This document shows positions 47,926 through 55,650 of a stretch of 64,000 nucleotides of DNA, in pieces (the stretch's first letter is position 1; every line of letters begins with the position of its first letter). The position numbers and the translations under genes are program-made. The notes beneath the pieces were generated by a model. That model ran no database searches, had not been told where the DNA came from, and saw only the letters and a list, made by a program, of their open reading frames with translations. Source of the DNA: Neobacillus terrae (GTDB lineage Bacteria; Bacillota; Bacilli; Bacillales; Cytobacillaceae); NCBI RefSeq assembly GCF_011393025.1, contig NZ_JAAOEO010000011.1, positions 100,458 through 164,457 on the forward strand. Reading direction: 5' to 3'.

Positions 47926-48990
47926 CTAAATTAATTTTTTCATTTCCTCTTCGTACGTTTCCTGATCAATCTTTCCATTCAGTAATTTCTTGCGAAGTTC
48001 TTTCTTTTCATTTTCATTATCTAACTTGCTTTGCTTCTTAGGGGCAGGTGTTTTTGGTTTCTTTTTGGAAACTGTCTGGCTCCTCGCATTCATTCTGTTT
48101 CTTCCTGTTAATCCAAAATAAACAAAAGCGGCAGCAATGATAAGGGAAAGTCCTATGATAACTGCACCTGCATTGCTGATAAAAGGTTGCTTCTCCTTGC
48201 TGTTTTCGCCGCTTTTGGAGTTGTTGAGAATCTGATCGGTAGCTGTTCCTCCCCCTTTAACACCGCTATGATTAGAATCATTTGGGGGCTGTTTTTTATC
48301 TATGGCAGACAAAGTGGATTCATTATCCTTCTTTTTATAAGAAACCTTGTAATCAAGGCTGTTTCCTTTTTTTACATTTTTGTAAGAATAATAGTAAATA
48401 GGTTCACCGTATTCACTTTTTGATGAGTTTTGCGGTTTGGGATCCAGTTGGATTTCTTTAGCACTAATAGGTGCATAAAAAATGACATCCATCAGGTCTG
48501 TATCAGCATAATTTTTAAAATTAAAGGAAAAACGTTTAGTGTCTTTAACGTCAATCGGATTTGAGTAATACTCAACTACGAATCTGTATGATTCATTGTT
48601 TTTTATAGGTTTTTGTGGTTTCCAGCTAACAACGCCCTTTTCCTTATCTACCTCATATGGCCGCTGTACCTCAGGTTTATCTTGGGATGGGAATTCAGCA
48701 ACCAGATATACCTGAAAGCTCTTTTCTTTCACCGGAACAGGTATTTCTATTTTTCCATCAAAGTCTGTTCCGCTCTTATTAATAATTGTCCCGTACTGCC
48801 CAACAAGCAAAGATGGCTGATCCTTTGGCCAGTTGTCTGGATAGTCAAACTCAGGCATAACTTGAATTTGCAGCTCTTTGTAAGGAAACTTCTCCGGCTG
48901 GAAAGCCCCTTCAGCGTTCGCGTTATTGACAGCAATACCTGAAAGAAATACTGCAACAGTTACCATTGCAACCACTAACCTCTTTAGCAT
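47926..48990 (-). CDS. Membrane-anchored extracytoplasmic protein with SHOCT-like tail, unknown function
   Basis: The 354-residue protein is not recognised by name. It has a signal peptide (residues 1-26, ending NANAEGAF), a beta-sandwich-like domain to about residue 215, a polar Ser/Asn/Lys linker, a membrane helix at ~277-297 (AGAVIIGLSLIIAAAFVYFGL) and a basic tail ending KKELRKKLLNGKIDQETYEEEM, similar to the short SHOCT helix-turn-helix. It is the first gene of the ccm run (15 bp before ccmE) and mirrors the layout of the 43566 protein. Confidence 0.75.
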   Translation of the reverse strand: MLKRLVVAMVTVAVFLSGIAVNNANAEGAFQPEKFPYKELQIQVMPEFDYPDNWPKDQPSLLVGQYGTIINKSGTDFDGKIEIPVPVKEKSFQVYLVAEFPSQDKPEVQRPYEVDKEKGVVSWKPQKPIKNNESYRFVVEYYSNPIDVKDTKRFSFNFKNYADTDLMDVIFYAPISAKEIQLDPKPQNSSKSEYGEPIYYYSYKNVKKGNSLDYKVSYKKKDNESTLSAIDKKQPPNDSNHSGVKGGGTATDQILNNSKSGENSKEKQPFISNAGAVIIGLSLIIAAAFVYFGLTGRNRMNARSQTVSKKKPKTPAPKKQSKLDNENEKKELRKKLLNGKIDQETYEEEMKKLI

Positions 48991-49271
48991 ATAAATCCTC
49001 CTTGACCTGGAAAACTTCTCTCTCTATGTGGTAATTTCCAACATAGTAATCTTTGAAATAAATATAATCTTTGCAGGCACTTAAAAGATGAAACACTCTT
49101 GAACATTTTGTTAAAGGGGCAGATTCTTTACCTTTTAGACAAGAAAAGACCACAGAATGTTCACATTTACAAATGAGGGCAACTTTTCCAATTCCTTTTT
49201 AAAATTTTCATGGATTTTAATCTCTTGCTCACTAATTAACAAACCCTCCAATGAATACTATAAGCCTTTTC

Positions 49272-49297
49272 CAATTTCGCCCGATAAGGCGAAATTG
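49272..49297. promoter_or_regulatory. Perfect 10-bp inverted repeat upstream of the ccm cluster
   Basis: CAATTTCGCC - CGATAA - GGCGAAATTG, extendable with one bulge to TTTTC / AAAA, lies 282 bp before the 47926 gene. No T-run follows directly on either strand, so it could be an operator or an RNA structure. The rest of 48991-49352 is AT-rich with no gene. Confidence 0.4.
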
Positions 49298-49352
49298 AAA
49301 ATTTTGTTAACTTATTAGGAGCTGGCCATTTTAATAAATAGATACATAATTC

Positions 49353-49382
49353 AAAAAAACCCTTCACTACATGTGAAGGGTT
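49353..49382 (-). terminator. Terminator after the diheme cytochrome c gene
   Basis: AACCCTTCAC / GTGAAGGGTT stem with a 5-base loop followed by a T-run on the minus strand. It separates the cytochrome unit from the ccm unit. Confidence 0.9.
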
Positions 49383-49387
49383 CTTTA

Positions 49388-50041
49388 TTATTTTGACTGG
49401 AGAGATCGAATATAGCTTACAACATCTGAAATGTCTTTTTCTTTTAACTGTCTGACACCCTCCTCACCTTTAAGCGAGGGACCCATTCTGGTGTCTTCCC
49501 TTCCATAGGCGGTGCCAATCCAAATCTGCCTGTCAGTCGTGTATTTCAGGTATTGTGGGTTTGATAATACTGTCCCCATTTTTTCTCTACCTGCCCCATT
49601 TCCCCAATGACAGCTCATGCAATAGAGACCATAAATTTTCTTTCCATTTTCAGGATCACCGGAAATAGCGGTTGGTGCTTTAAGGTTCAAATCTTCATTC
49701 TGCCAGCCTCTCATGTAGGCAACAAGGTTTTTTAAATCATTTTCGGAAACTTTTCCCTGATAAGAGGGCATAGCTGTTCCTTCCCTGCCAAACTTCACGT
49801 AATTATACAAGTCCTTATTGGAGACCGAGCTCAGGAAATGCTGATTATTGATGGCAGTACCTGCTTTAGCCCCCTCTCCCTTCCCTGTATCTCCATGACA
49901 TACAAAGCATTGCTGCTTATATATCTTCTCACCTGCGTTTATAGCCTTGTCGTTTTTCTTATCTTTTAAACTATTATTATTAATAATAAAAACAATCCCT
50001 ACTATGATCAGAATATATATGCCGATTAGTAGTTTTTTCAT
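49388..50041 (-). CDS. Membrane-anchored diheme cytochrome c
   Basis: The 217-residue protein has an N-terminal membrane anchor (residues 4-21) and two class I cytochrome c domains with heme sites CFVCH (Cys45, Cys48, His49) and CMSCH (Cys141, Cys144, His145). Likely Met ligands lie in GTAMPSYQG and TRMGPSLKG. I start at the ATG at 50041 (AAGGGGATTCCC upstream); the longer frame would include that site. The ribosome binding site overlaps the extended stop of the PCYCGC gene. It is an obvious client of the neighbouring ccm system; its redox partners are unknown. Confidence 0.88.
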   Translation of the reverse strand: MKKLLIGIYILIIVGIVFIINNNSLKDKKNDKAINAGEKIYKQQCFVCHGDTGKGEGAKAGTAINNQHFLSSVSNKDLYNYVKFGREGTAMPSYQGKVSENDLKNLVAYMRGWQNEDLNLKAPTAISGDPENGKKIYGLYCMSCHWGNGAGREKMGTVLSNPQYLKYTTDRQIWIGTAYGREDTRMGPSLKGEEGVRQLKEKDISDVVSYIRSLQSK

Positions 50042-50051
50042 GGGAATCCCC

Positions 50052-50498
50052 TTACTTTGGATCCGGCGTTGGAGTTGGTTCACCAAAGTCCTTATATTTT
50101 TCTTTTATTAAATGGTTAATTTCCTTTAGGCTTTTACCATCTTGTTTCATTTTTACCGCCTCCCGGGCGATATCGATACAAACGTCTCACGATATACTCA
50201 TTGAGTCCCATTCTTCAACGGCATTTCCTGGACCCAGCTTATCCACATAACAATCCAAATTACTTTCATGCCCCTGTTCCTTATAACAGCCGCAATAGCA
50301 AGGCACTGAAGCAAGAACTTGAGGATATTTGGAAGCCATTATATAGGTTTCCTGGACTTTTTCAGTGGAATTAAGAACATAATCCGGCAATGGCTTATGC
50401 TTTTTATCAAGCACCATCTTTTCCTTATTAGAGCTGCATCCCGACGCTAACCCTGCTAAAAGCAGAGCGGAAAGCAGTACAGAAGTGATTCTTTTCAT
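50052..50498 (-). CDS. PCYCGC-motif lipoprotein with in-frame TGA (candidate selenoprotein)
   Basis: The ATG at 50498 (AAAGGGGTGACAGAA upstream) gives a lipoprotein signal with a near-consensus lipobox ending SGC (Cys21), then PQVLASVPCYCGCYKEQGHES, the defining motif of this family of unknown function. The frame meets TGA at 50189-50187 (codon 104) and then continues to TAA at 50052 with DVCIDIAREAVKMKQDGKSL and a PTPTPDPK end, which is the normal family C-terminus. TGA stands where the family has the first Cys of CxxC. A SECIS-like hairpin follows. Read through, the protein has 148 residues; otherwise it stops at 103 as a truncated gene. Confidence 0.75.
50154..50189 (-). promoter_or_regulatory. 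In-frame TGA with SECIS-like hairpin
   Basis: After TGA (50189-50187) the minus strand folds as TATCGCC - CGGGA - GGCGGTA (50172-50154), a 7-bp stem with one G-U pair. The loop starts 21 bases after TGA and has G as its second base, within the published bacterial SECIS rules as I recall them. The 3' arm also resembles a ribosome binding site for an internal ATG at 50148, an alternative explanation. Confidence 0.5.
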
Positions 50499-50631
50499 TT
50501 CTGTCACCCCTTTCAATCCTTTACTCTTTCAATTTCTCATTTATTTTAGCAAAAAAAAGCAAGGTAAATATTGTATAAATCTTACTATTTAGTGAATGAA
50601 ATTTAATTACTTCGCTTCCAATTAAGTAAAA

Positions 50632-50651
50632 CCGGGAAAAATATTTCCCGG
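50632..50651 (-). terminator. Terminator of the 50659 gene
   Basis: CCGGGAAA / TTTCCCGG stem on the minus strand followed by TTTTACTT. The adjacent 50517-50631 gap should hold the promoter of the PCYCGC-cytochrome unit. Confidence 0.8.
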
Positions 50652-50658
50652 CCGATTT

Positions 50659-51156
50659 TTACATTTTCATATTCATCATGTCATGCCCGCTATGAGAACC
50701 CAGACTTGGATCGACCATACCGAAGATCATCGCAACGTGGGCTATTACAAGAAAGAGTCCAACAAAGAAGGCGTGCATTTTAAGTTTTTGTTCTTCTGGT
50801 TTGTTTTTTCCGATTAGCCCCATATCAAGAAGGGCCATGCCAAGCAAAGGAACAATACCAAGTAAATAAAAGGTTACAGCTACAACATCAATCCAGCCTT
50901 TCCACTCTCCGTTTACAGTTAGTGGAATAAAAGCTGTTTTCATTAGATAAATAAAGATACCAGTAAAATAAAGGCCAACAAAGATACTGCATATCCTATT
51001 CAGCTTTCTCATCCAGCCGTTCATATTTCTTGTGAAAAGAATGCCAAGTTCTGTAATAGCAATTGTTTCTGCCATGATAACTGGTATTGCCATAAAAATA
51101 ATTAAATTCCACGGCTGATTATCTGCGAGCAATCCCATATAGTGGGTCATATTCAT
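50659..51156 (-). CDS. Multi-span membrane protein with His/Met-rich tail
   Basis: The 165-residue protein has four to five hydrophobic helices (for example LIIFMAIPVIMAETIAITELGI and VTFYLLGIVPLLGMALLDMGL) and ends HSGHDMMNMKM after a loop with MVDPSLGSHS. The tail could bind copper or another metal (inference). I do not recognise a named function; a DUF6803-like family is possible. It has its own terminator and lies between efp and the cytochrome genes, at the edge of the accessory block. Confidence 0.65.
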   Translation of the reverse strand: MNMTHYMGLLADNQPWNLIIFMAIPVIMAETIAITELGILFTRNMNGWMRKLNRICSIFVGLYFTGIFIYLMKTAFIPLTVNGEWKGWIDVVAVTFYLLGIVPLLGMALLDMGLIGKNKPEEQKLKMHAFFVGLFLVIAHVAMIFGMVDPSLGSHSGHDMMNMKM

Positions 51157-51274
51157 TGAAATCGACTCCTTTATTTTTGATACATTAAAAATAAAAGAAA
51201 TGTGTGCAGAAATTTTGCAGAAAGTATGTAAAAATTGTTAAATCCTTCACAAGGAGAAAGATAGCTAATAAACA

Positions 51275-51312
51275 AATAAAGCCCCTATTGCGCAGTGAGC
51301 ACAATAGGAGCT
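51275..51312 (-). terminator. Terminator of efp
   Basis: AGCTCCTATTGTGC / GCGCAATAGGGGCT, a 14-bp stem with a few wobble pairs, then TTTATTTG on the minus strand. Confidence 0.85.
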
Positions 51313-51332
51313 TTTAAAAAAATAAATATTAA

Positions 51333-51890
51333 TTACGCACGGGATACATAGCTGCCATCTGTTGTATTGATAATGAGACGGTCGCCTTGGTTAATGAAGA
51401 AAGGAACCTGAACTGACAGACCTGTTTCCATAATAGCAGGTTTTGATCCGCCGGATGCTGTATCACCTTTGATACCTGGTTCAGTCTCAGTTACTTCAAG
51501 TTCAACAGTATTAGGAAGTTCAACTCCCAGATTTTCTCCTTGGAACAACATGATGGATACTTCCATGTTTTCTTTCAGGAATTTCAGTTCATGCTCAAGA
51601 GCATTTGTTGGGATTTCAATTTGCTCGTAAGACTCATTGTCCATGAATACGTGCTGATCCCCACTAGCATATAGGTATTGCATTCTGCGGTTATCGATTT
51701 GAGCTTTTGCTACTTTTTCACCGGCACGGAAAGTTTTTTCCTGAATAGCCCCTGTACGAAGGTTACGAAGCTTCGAGCGAACAAAAGCAGCTCCTTTTCC
51801 TGGCTTAACGTGTTGGAAATCGATAACTCGCCAGATTCCATTGTCTACTTCAATTGTTAATCCTGTACGAAAGTCATTAACAGAAATCAT
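51333..51890 (-). CDS. efp: Elongation factor P
   Basis: The 185-residue tRNA-shaped factor relieves ribosome stalling at polyproline stretches. The modification loop reads [17 protein letters not shown] with the target Lys32; the C-terminal signature [23 protein letters not shown] is normal. In B. subtilis Lys32 carries 5-aminopentanol. It lies after pepQ (23 bp), the same order as in related genomes, and marks the far border of the accessory ccm insertion. Confidence 0.97.
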   Translation of the reverse strand: MISVNDFRTGLTIEVDNGIWRVIDFQHVKPGKGAAFVRSKLRNLRTGAIQEKTFRAGEKVAKAQIDNRRMQYLYASGDQHVFMDNESYEQIEIPTNALEHELKFLKENMEVSIMLFQGENLGVELPNTVELEVTETEPGIKGDTASGGSKPAIMETGLSVQVPFFINQGDRLIINTTDGSYVSRA

Positions 51891-51913
51891 GTTGAAATCC
51901 TCCTAGTAATTCA

Positions 51914-52972
51914 TTACAAAATGATGAGTTCTTTAGTTGAATGAGTCAGTGCTTCATTGCTATCCAAAGTAATCAGAGTATCATCTTCAATACGCACCCC
52001 GCCGAGTCCTGGAACATAAATTCCCGGCTCAACAGTAACAACCATTCCTGGTTCAAGGACTATGTCTGATTTAAACGAAAGGGCAGGGCCTTCATGGACC
52101 TCTAAGCCGATCCCATGTCCAGTAGAATGTCCGAAGTATTCCCCGTAACCTTTTTCAGCAATCAGATTTCTGGTTAATGCGTCAGCTTCTTTGCCTGTCA
52201 TTCCTGGTTTGATTCCTGCCATTCCGCGAAGCTGTGCTTCAAGGACAATGTCGTAAATTCCTTTCAGTTTTGCGTCAGGCTGGCCAACTGCAACAGTTCT
52301 GGTGATATCAGATACATACCCCTTATAATAGGCTCCGTAATCCAATGTCACAACATCTCCTGTTTCAATCACTTTATCACTGGCAACACCGTGAGGAAGA
52401 GCAGAACGGTATCCTGATGCAACAATGATATCAAAAGAAGAGGATGTGGCACCCGCTTTTCTCATAAAAAACTCTAATTCATTCGAAACCTCAAGTTCCG
52501 TTTTTCCTGGACGAATAAAGTCAAGGATATGTTTAAATGCAGCATCAGCAATGTCAGCTGCTTCCTTTAATATCTTAATCTCTGGTTCCGTCTTAATCAA
52601 GCGTAACTTTTCAATAACTCCTGAAACCGCAACAAGCTCAGCTTCCACCGCATTTTCAAACGTCTTGAATGAAGAGTATGTCAGATGGTCTTCCTCAAAA
52701 CCAAGTTTAGTAATTCCTAGTTTTTTTGCCTGTACTCCTACCTCTTCAGGAATAGTGCCTGCGTGCTTTACTATATCATAACCCTCGCATTGCTTGGTGG
52801 CCTGTTCTATGTAACGGAAGTCTGTAATGAACTGGGCTCCTTCTCCACTTATCAAAACCACACCTGCTGAACCTGTAAAACCTGTCATGAAGCGTCGGTT
52901 ATAGGCACTGGTGATTAGTAATCCGTCAATACCCAGTTTCGAGAATTCAGAACGTAATTTTTCTAATTTCAT
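51914..52972 (-). CDS. Xaa-Pro aminopeptidase (M24, YqhT-like)
   Basis: The 352-residue metallopeptidase has a creatinase-like N-terminal domain (FSKLGIDGLLITSAYNRRFMTGFTG) and an M24 catalytic domain with metal ligands in VVTLDYGAYYKGYVSDITRT, GHSTGHGIGLEVHEGP and VTVEPGIYVPGLGGVRIED. It removes N-terminal residues before proline. It starts six bases after aroQ and probably shares its transcript, with efp downstream. Confidence 0.93.
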   Translation of the reverse strand: MKLEKLRSEFSKLGIDGLLITSAYNRRFMTGFTGSAGVVLISGEGAQFITDFRYIEQATKQCEGYDIVKHAGTIPEEVGVQAKKLGITKLGFEEDHLTYSSFKTFENAVEAELVAVSGVIEKLRLIKTEPEIKILKEAADIADAAFKHILDFIRPGKTELEVSNELEFFMRKAGATSSSFDIIVASGYRSALPHGVASDKVIETGDVVTLDYGAYYKGYVSDITRTVAVGQPDAKLKGIYDIVLEAQLRGMAGIKPGMTGKEADALTRNLIAEKGYGEYFGHSTGHGIGLEVHEGPALSFKSDIVLEPGMVVTVEPGIYVPGLGGVRIEDDTLITLDSNEALTHSTKELIIL

Positions 52973-52978
52973 GATATA

Positions 52979-53425
52979 TTATCCCCTCTCCTTTTCCTTG
53001 TCCAGCAAAGCTAACAGCGCCAATTCATATCCCTTGAAGCCCAAGCCAACTATTTGTCCCATAGCTACAGGTGCTATCACTGAAACATGGCGGAATGACT
53101 CGCGTTTGTGAACATTTGTCATATGTACTTCAATAACCGGAACATCAATTCCTGCAATCGCATCCCTGATAGCATAGCTGTAGTGTGTATAAGCCCCAGG
53201 GTTAAAAATAATACCCTGAATTCCCGACTCCCAGGCATCCTGAATTTTATCAATTAGTTTTCCTTCAGAATTGGACTGAAAACTAATAATTTCAATTCCA
53301 TTTTCCCTTCCCAGCTGAGTAATTCTTTTTTCAAGCTCTGCAAGTGTTCCCGTTCCATAAATTCCTGGCTCTCTCTTGCCAAGCATGTTTAAATTAGGGC
53401 CATTCAGCAGCATAATTTTTTTCAT
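52979..53425 (-). CDS. aroQ: 3-Dehydroquinate dehydratase, type II
   Basis: The 148-residue enzyme converts 3-dehydroquinate to 3-dehydroshikimate in the shikimate pathway. It shows LLNGPNLNMLGKREPGIYG (catalytic Tyr and Arg loop), FNPGAYTHYSYAIRDAIAG and VIEVHMTNVHKRESFRH with the catalytic His. Size is standard for the dodecameric type II family (YqhS in B. subtilis). Confidence 0.96.
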   Translation of the reverse strand: MKKIMLLNGPNLNMLGKREPGIYGTGTLAELEKRITQLGRENGIEIISFQSNSEGKLIDKIQDAWESGIQGIIFNPGAYTHYSYAIRDAIAGIDVPVIEVHMTNVHKRESFRHVSVIAPVAMGQIVGLGFKGYELALLALLDKEKERG

Positions 53426-53503
53426 TTAAGACTCTCCATTGCAGCTATGTTTTTTAAACATTTTCCAATGTTTATTCTATCACAGAATCAGGAAAGTACA
53501 CTA

Positions 53504-54004
53504 TTATTGACTATGTTCATTTGTGTGTCTCTGAACCGTTCTTTTTCGATTTTGCTGCTCATATGAGATCGAATATCCAATGAAAACTCCGTATACTACA
53601 TAAAGACACGCTGATGTAATAATTGTATTCCTTTCTATTTCCTTAAAAGGCTTTATTTCCGGGAAAATGGGATTAAGAACTAGAAAAACAAGAAAAAAAA
53701 GAACTAGTCCATAAATGATCCCAATCCATCTGTTCCTTATGTTTTTTAAAACAGCATAATAAATCAAGGCCGCTATAATAGAAAAAACCCCCATAAGAAT
53801 AATGGAAATAACAGTTCCAAGCCAGCCTGTTTTCCAGTCCCCAATTGCCCATGGGTCAAGAATGACATTAGGACGAATATCGGTAAAATTAAAAAAATAT
53901 GCCAGGCAGCCGATTGAACTCCAAAAAATCCCGGCAAACAAACCCGTATATACCACATACGCAATCATCGCCATTTGTCTGTCCTTTACTTTTTCTTCAT
54001 CCAT
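53504..54004 (-). CDS. yqhR: YqhR-like membrane protein
   Basis: The 166-residue protein has four membrane helices (AMIAYVVYTGLFAGIFWSSI, GTVISIILMGVFSIIAALIYY, WIGIIYGLVLFFLVFLVLNP, TSACLYVVYGVFIGYSIS) and a basic C-terminus. The ATG at 54004 follows AAGGAGGTAAAGCAA. Position between aroQ and the divergent yqhQ matches B. subtilis yqhR, a conserved protein of unknown function. Confidence 0.85.
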   Translation of the reverse strand: MDEEKVKDRQMAMIAYVVYTGLFAGIFWSSIGCLAYFFNFTDIRPNVILDPWAIGDWKTGWLGTVISIILMGVFSIIAALIYYAVLKNIRNRWIGIIYGLVLFFLVFLVLNPIFPEIKPFKEIERNTIITSACLYVVYGVFIGYSISYEQQNRKRTVQRHTNEHSQ

Positions 54005-54244
54005 TTGCTTTACCTCCTTAACCAATATTTTTCCTTCTTTGAGGAGTTTTCCTTTTAGTATGCCCCTTCATATGTCCTCCCTTGCACGGACTTTACAATA
54101 TTAGAAGGAATTATTGGAAACTTAATGAAGATATTATATGCCATATAGAGGTTTTTTCTTTTTTTTAGTAGAATAAATTAAAGTACATACAGTTTTTCGA
54201 TATAAGCTGATTGTGCAACTTTGAAATAGGCTGGTGTAACAGAT

Positions 54245-55189
54245 ATGTCAAATAATCAAAAACCTGTTTATGGAGGCCAGGCAGTAGTTGAGGGTGTTAT
54301 GTTTGGCGGTAAACATCATTATGTAACTGCAATTAGAAGAAAAGACCGCTCGGTTGAGTACTTCCGAATGCCCCGCAAATCCATACAGGCATTTACTTTT
54401 TTAAAAAAGATTCCTTTTTTGCGAGGGATTGCTGCGATAATTGAAGCAAGTGCAAACGGATCAAAACATTTAAACTTTTCTACAGAACGATTTGATCTCG
54501 ATCCGAAAGATGATCATACAATAAAGGAAAAGGAAGTTTCAAAGCTGTCTATGTATCTGGGTGTAGCAGCTATAGGGGTTATTTCATTCCTTTTCGGAAA
54601 ATTTATTTTCACTTTAGTTCCTGTATTTTTGGCGTTAGCAACAAAGCCAATCTTCCCGTCCGACTTTGCCCAAGTATTAGTCGAAGGTTTCTTTAAATTA
54701 ATTTTGCTGCTATCGTATATTTACTTTGTCTCGCTTACACCGATTGTAAAAAGAGTTTTTCAATATCATGGTGCTGAGCATAAAGTAATCAATACTTTTG
54801 AAGATGGAAAAGAACTAACCATTGAAAATGTTCAGGCTCATTCCCGCCTCCATTATCGCTGTGGAAGCAGTTTTATCCTGTTTACCGTAATTGTAGGGGT
54901 ATTTGTTTATTTGCTTGTCCCGACTTCCCCGCTATGGTTAAGGGTTGTTGACAGACTTGCATTAATTCCTGTAGTCCTTGGGATCTCATTTGAGGTATTA
55001 CAATTTACAAATAAATTGCGGGAGGTTCCTGTCCTTAAATATTTAGGGCTTCCTGGTCTATGGCTCCAGCTGCTAACTACGAAAGAACCAGCAGATGATC
55101 AGGTTGAAGTAGCCATTCTGTCATTTAAAGAGCTGTTGAAAATGGAAAAAGAAACAAATGACCAAATGAAAACGGAAGAAATTGTATAA
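54245..55189 (+). CDS. yqhQ: DUF1385 membrane protein YqhQ
   Basis: The 314-residue protein contains the DUF1385 core: YGGQAVVEGVMFGGKHHYVTAIR at the N-terminus, then four to five helices, FQYHGAEHKVINTFEDGKELT and HSRLHYRCGSSFILFTVIVG. The conserved His, Glu and Cys residues suggest a metal site; the function is not known to me. It is transcribed divergently from yqhR and followed by yqhP, as in related Bacilli. Confidence 0.9.
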   Translation: MSNNQKPVYGGQAVVEGVMFGGKHHYVTAIRRKDRSVEYFRMPRKSIQAFTFLKKIPFLRGIAAIIEASANGSKHLNFSTERFDLDPKDDHTIKEKEVSKLSMYLGVAAIGVISFLFGKFIFTLVPVFLALATKPIFPSDFAQVLVEGFFKLILLLSYIYFVSLTPIVKRVFQYHGAEHKVINTFEDGKELTIENVQAHSRLHYRCGSSFILFTVIVGVFVYLLVPTSPLWLRVVDRLALIPVVLGISFEVLQFTNKLREVPVLKYLGLPGLWLQLLTTKEPADDQVEVAILSFKELLKMEKETNDQMKTEEIV

Positions 55190-55254
55190 ATCTTTTTATG
55201 CCGTGTTTAAAAGATAAAAAAAATGATTAAGATGCTCTTAGGGAGGTGGCTTTC

Positions 55255-55629
55255 TTGAAAAATCGGGTTCCCTTAATTCTTATTGGTTTAGTTTTCATTC
55301 TTGCTGCTATTGGTACAGCAGGAATGGTTATTTCGGATCCTGCCGGTTTTCTCCAAAGAATAGCTGTCATTGCATTGATCGGTATGGCGATATACTTACT
55401 ATTCAGGCGTTTTTACAAAGCAAGCCCCCAGAAAAAAGAGCAGCGTGCTTTTCTTAAAGCCGCAAAAAGATCTAAAAAAAGGCTTCAGCAAAAAAGCGGG
55501 GAGCATCACGCCAATCCGACGTCGATTTTGTCTGCAGGCAAGAAAAAGACAAAGAAAAAAACTACCCCATCCCATCTAACAGTAATAGAGGGGAAAAAAG
55601 CCAAAAAGAAAAATCGGGCATCCTTTTAG
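55255..55629 (+). CDS. yqhP: SA1362-family protein YqhP
   Basis: The TTG at 55255 (MKNRVPLILIGLVF) follows GGGAGGTGG by eight bases, giving 124 residues. Two membrane helices (residues ~4-24 and ~36-54) are followed by a very basic Lys-rich tail (KAAKRSKKRLQQK, KKKTKKKTTPS). Family and position are as in B. subtilis yqhP; function is unknown. The stop codon lies inside a terminator hairpin. Confidence 0.8.
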   Translation: MKNRVPLILIGLVFILAAIGTAGMVISDPAGFLQRIAVIALIGMAIYLLFRRFYKASPQKKEQRAFLKAAKRSKKRLQQKSGEHHANPTSILSAGKKKTKKKTTPSHLTVIEGKKAKKKNRASF

Positions 55630-55645
55630 GAGGGCCCGATTTTTT
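55609..55645. terminator. Bidirectional terminator between yqhP and yqhO
   Basis: AAATCGGGC / GCCCGATTT stem with T-runs on both strands. It serves the convergent genes yqhP and yqhO. Confidence 0.88.
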
Positions 55646-55650
55646 ACCTT

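Noticed and set aside
50187..50516. PCYCGC gene taken simply as a complete 103-109-residue protein ending at TGA
   Set aside because: The family C-terminus continues in the same frame past TGA up to the next gene's ribosome binding site, so a plain early end is not the best description.
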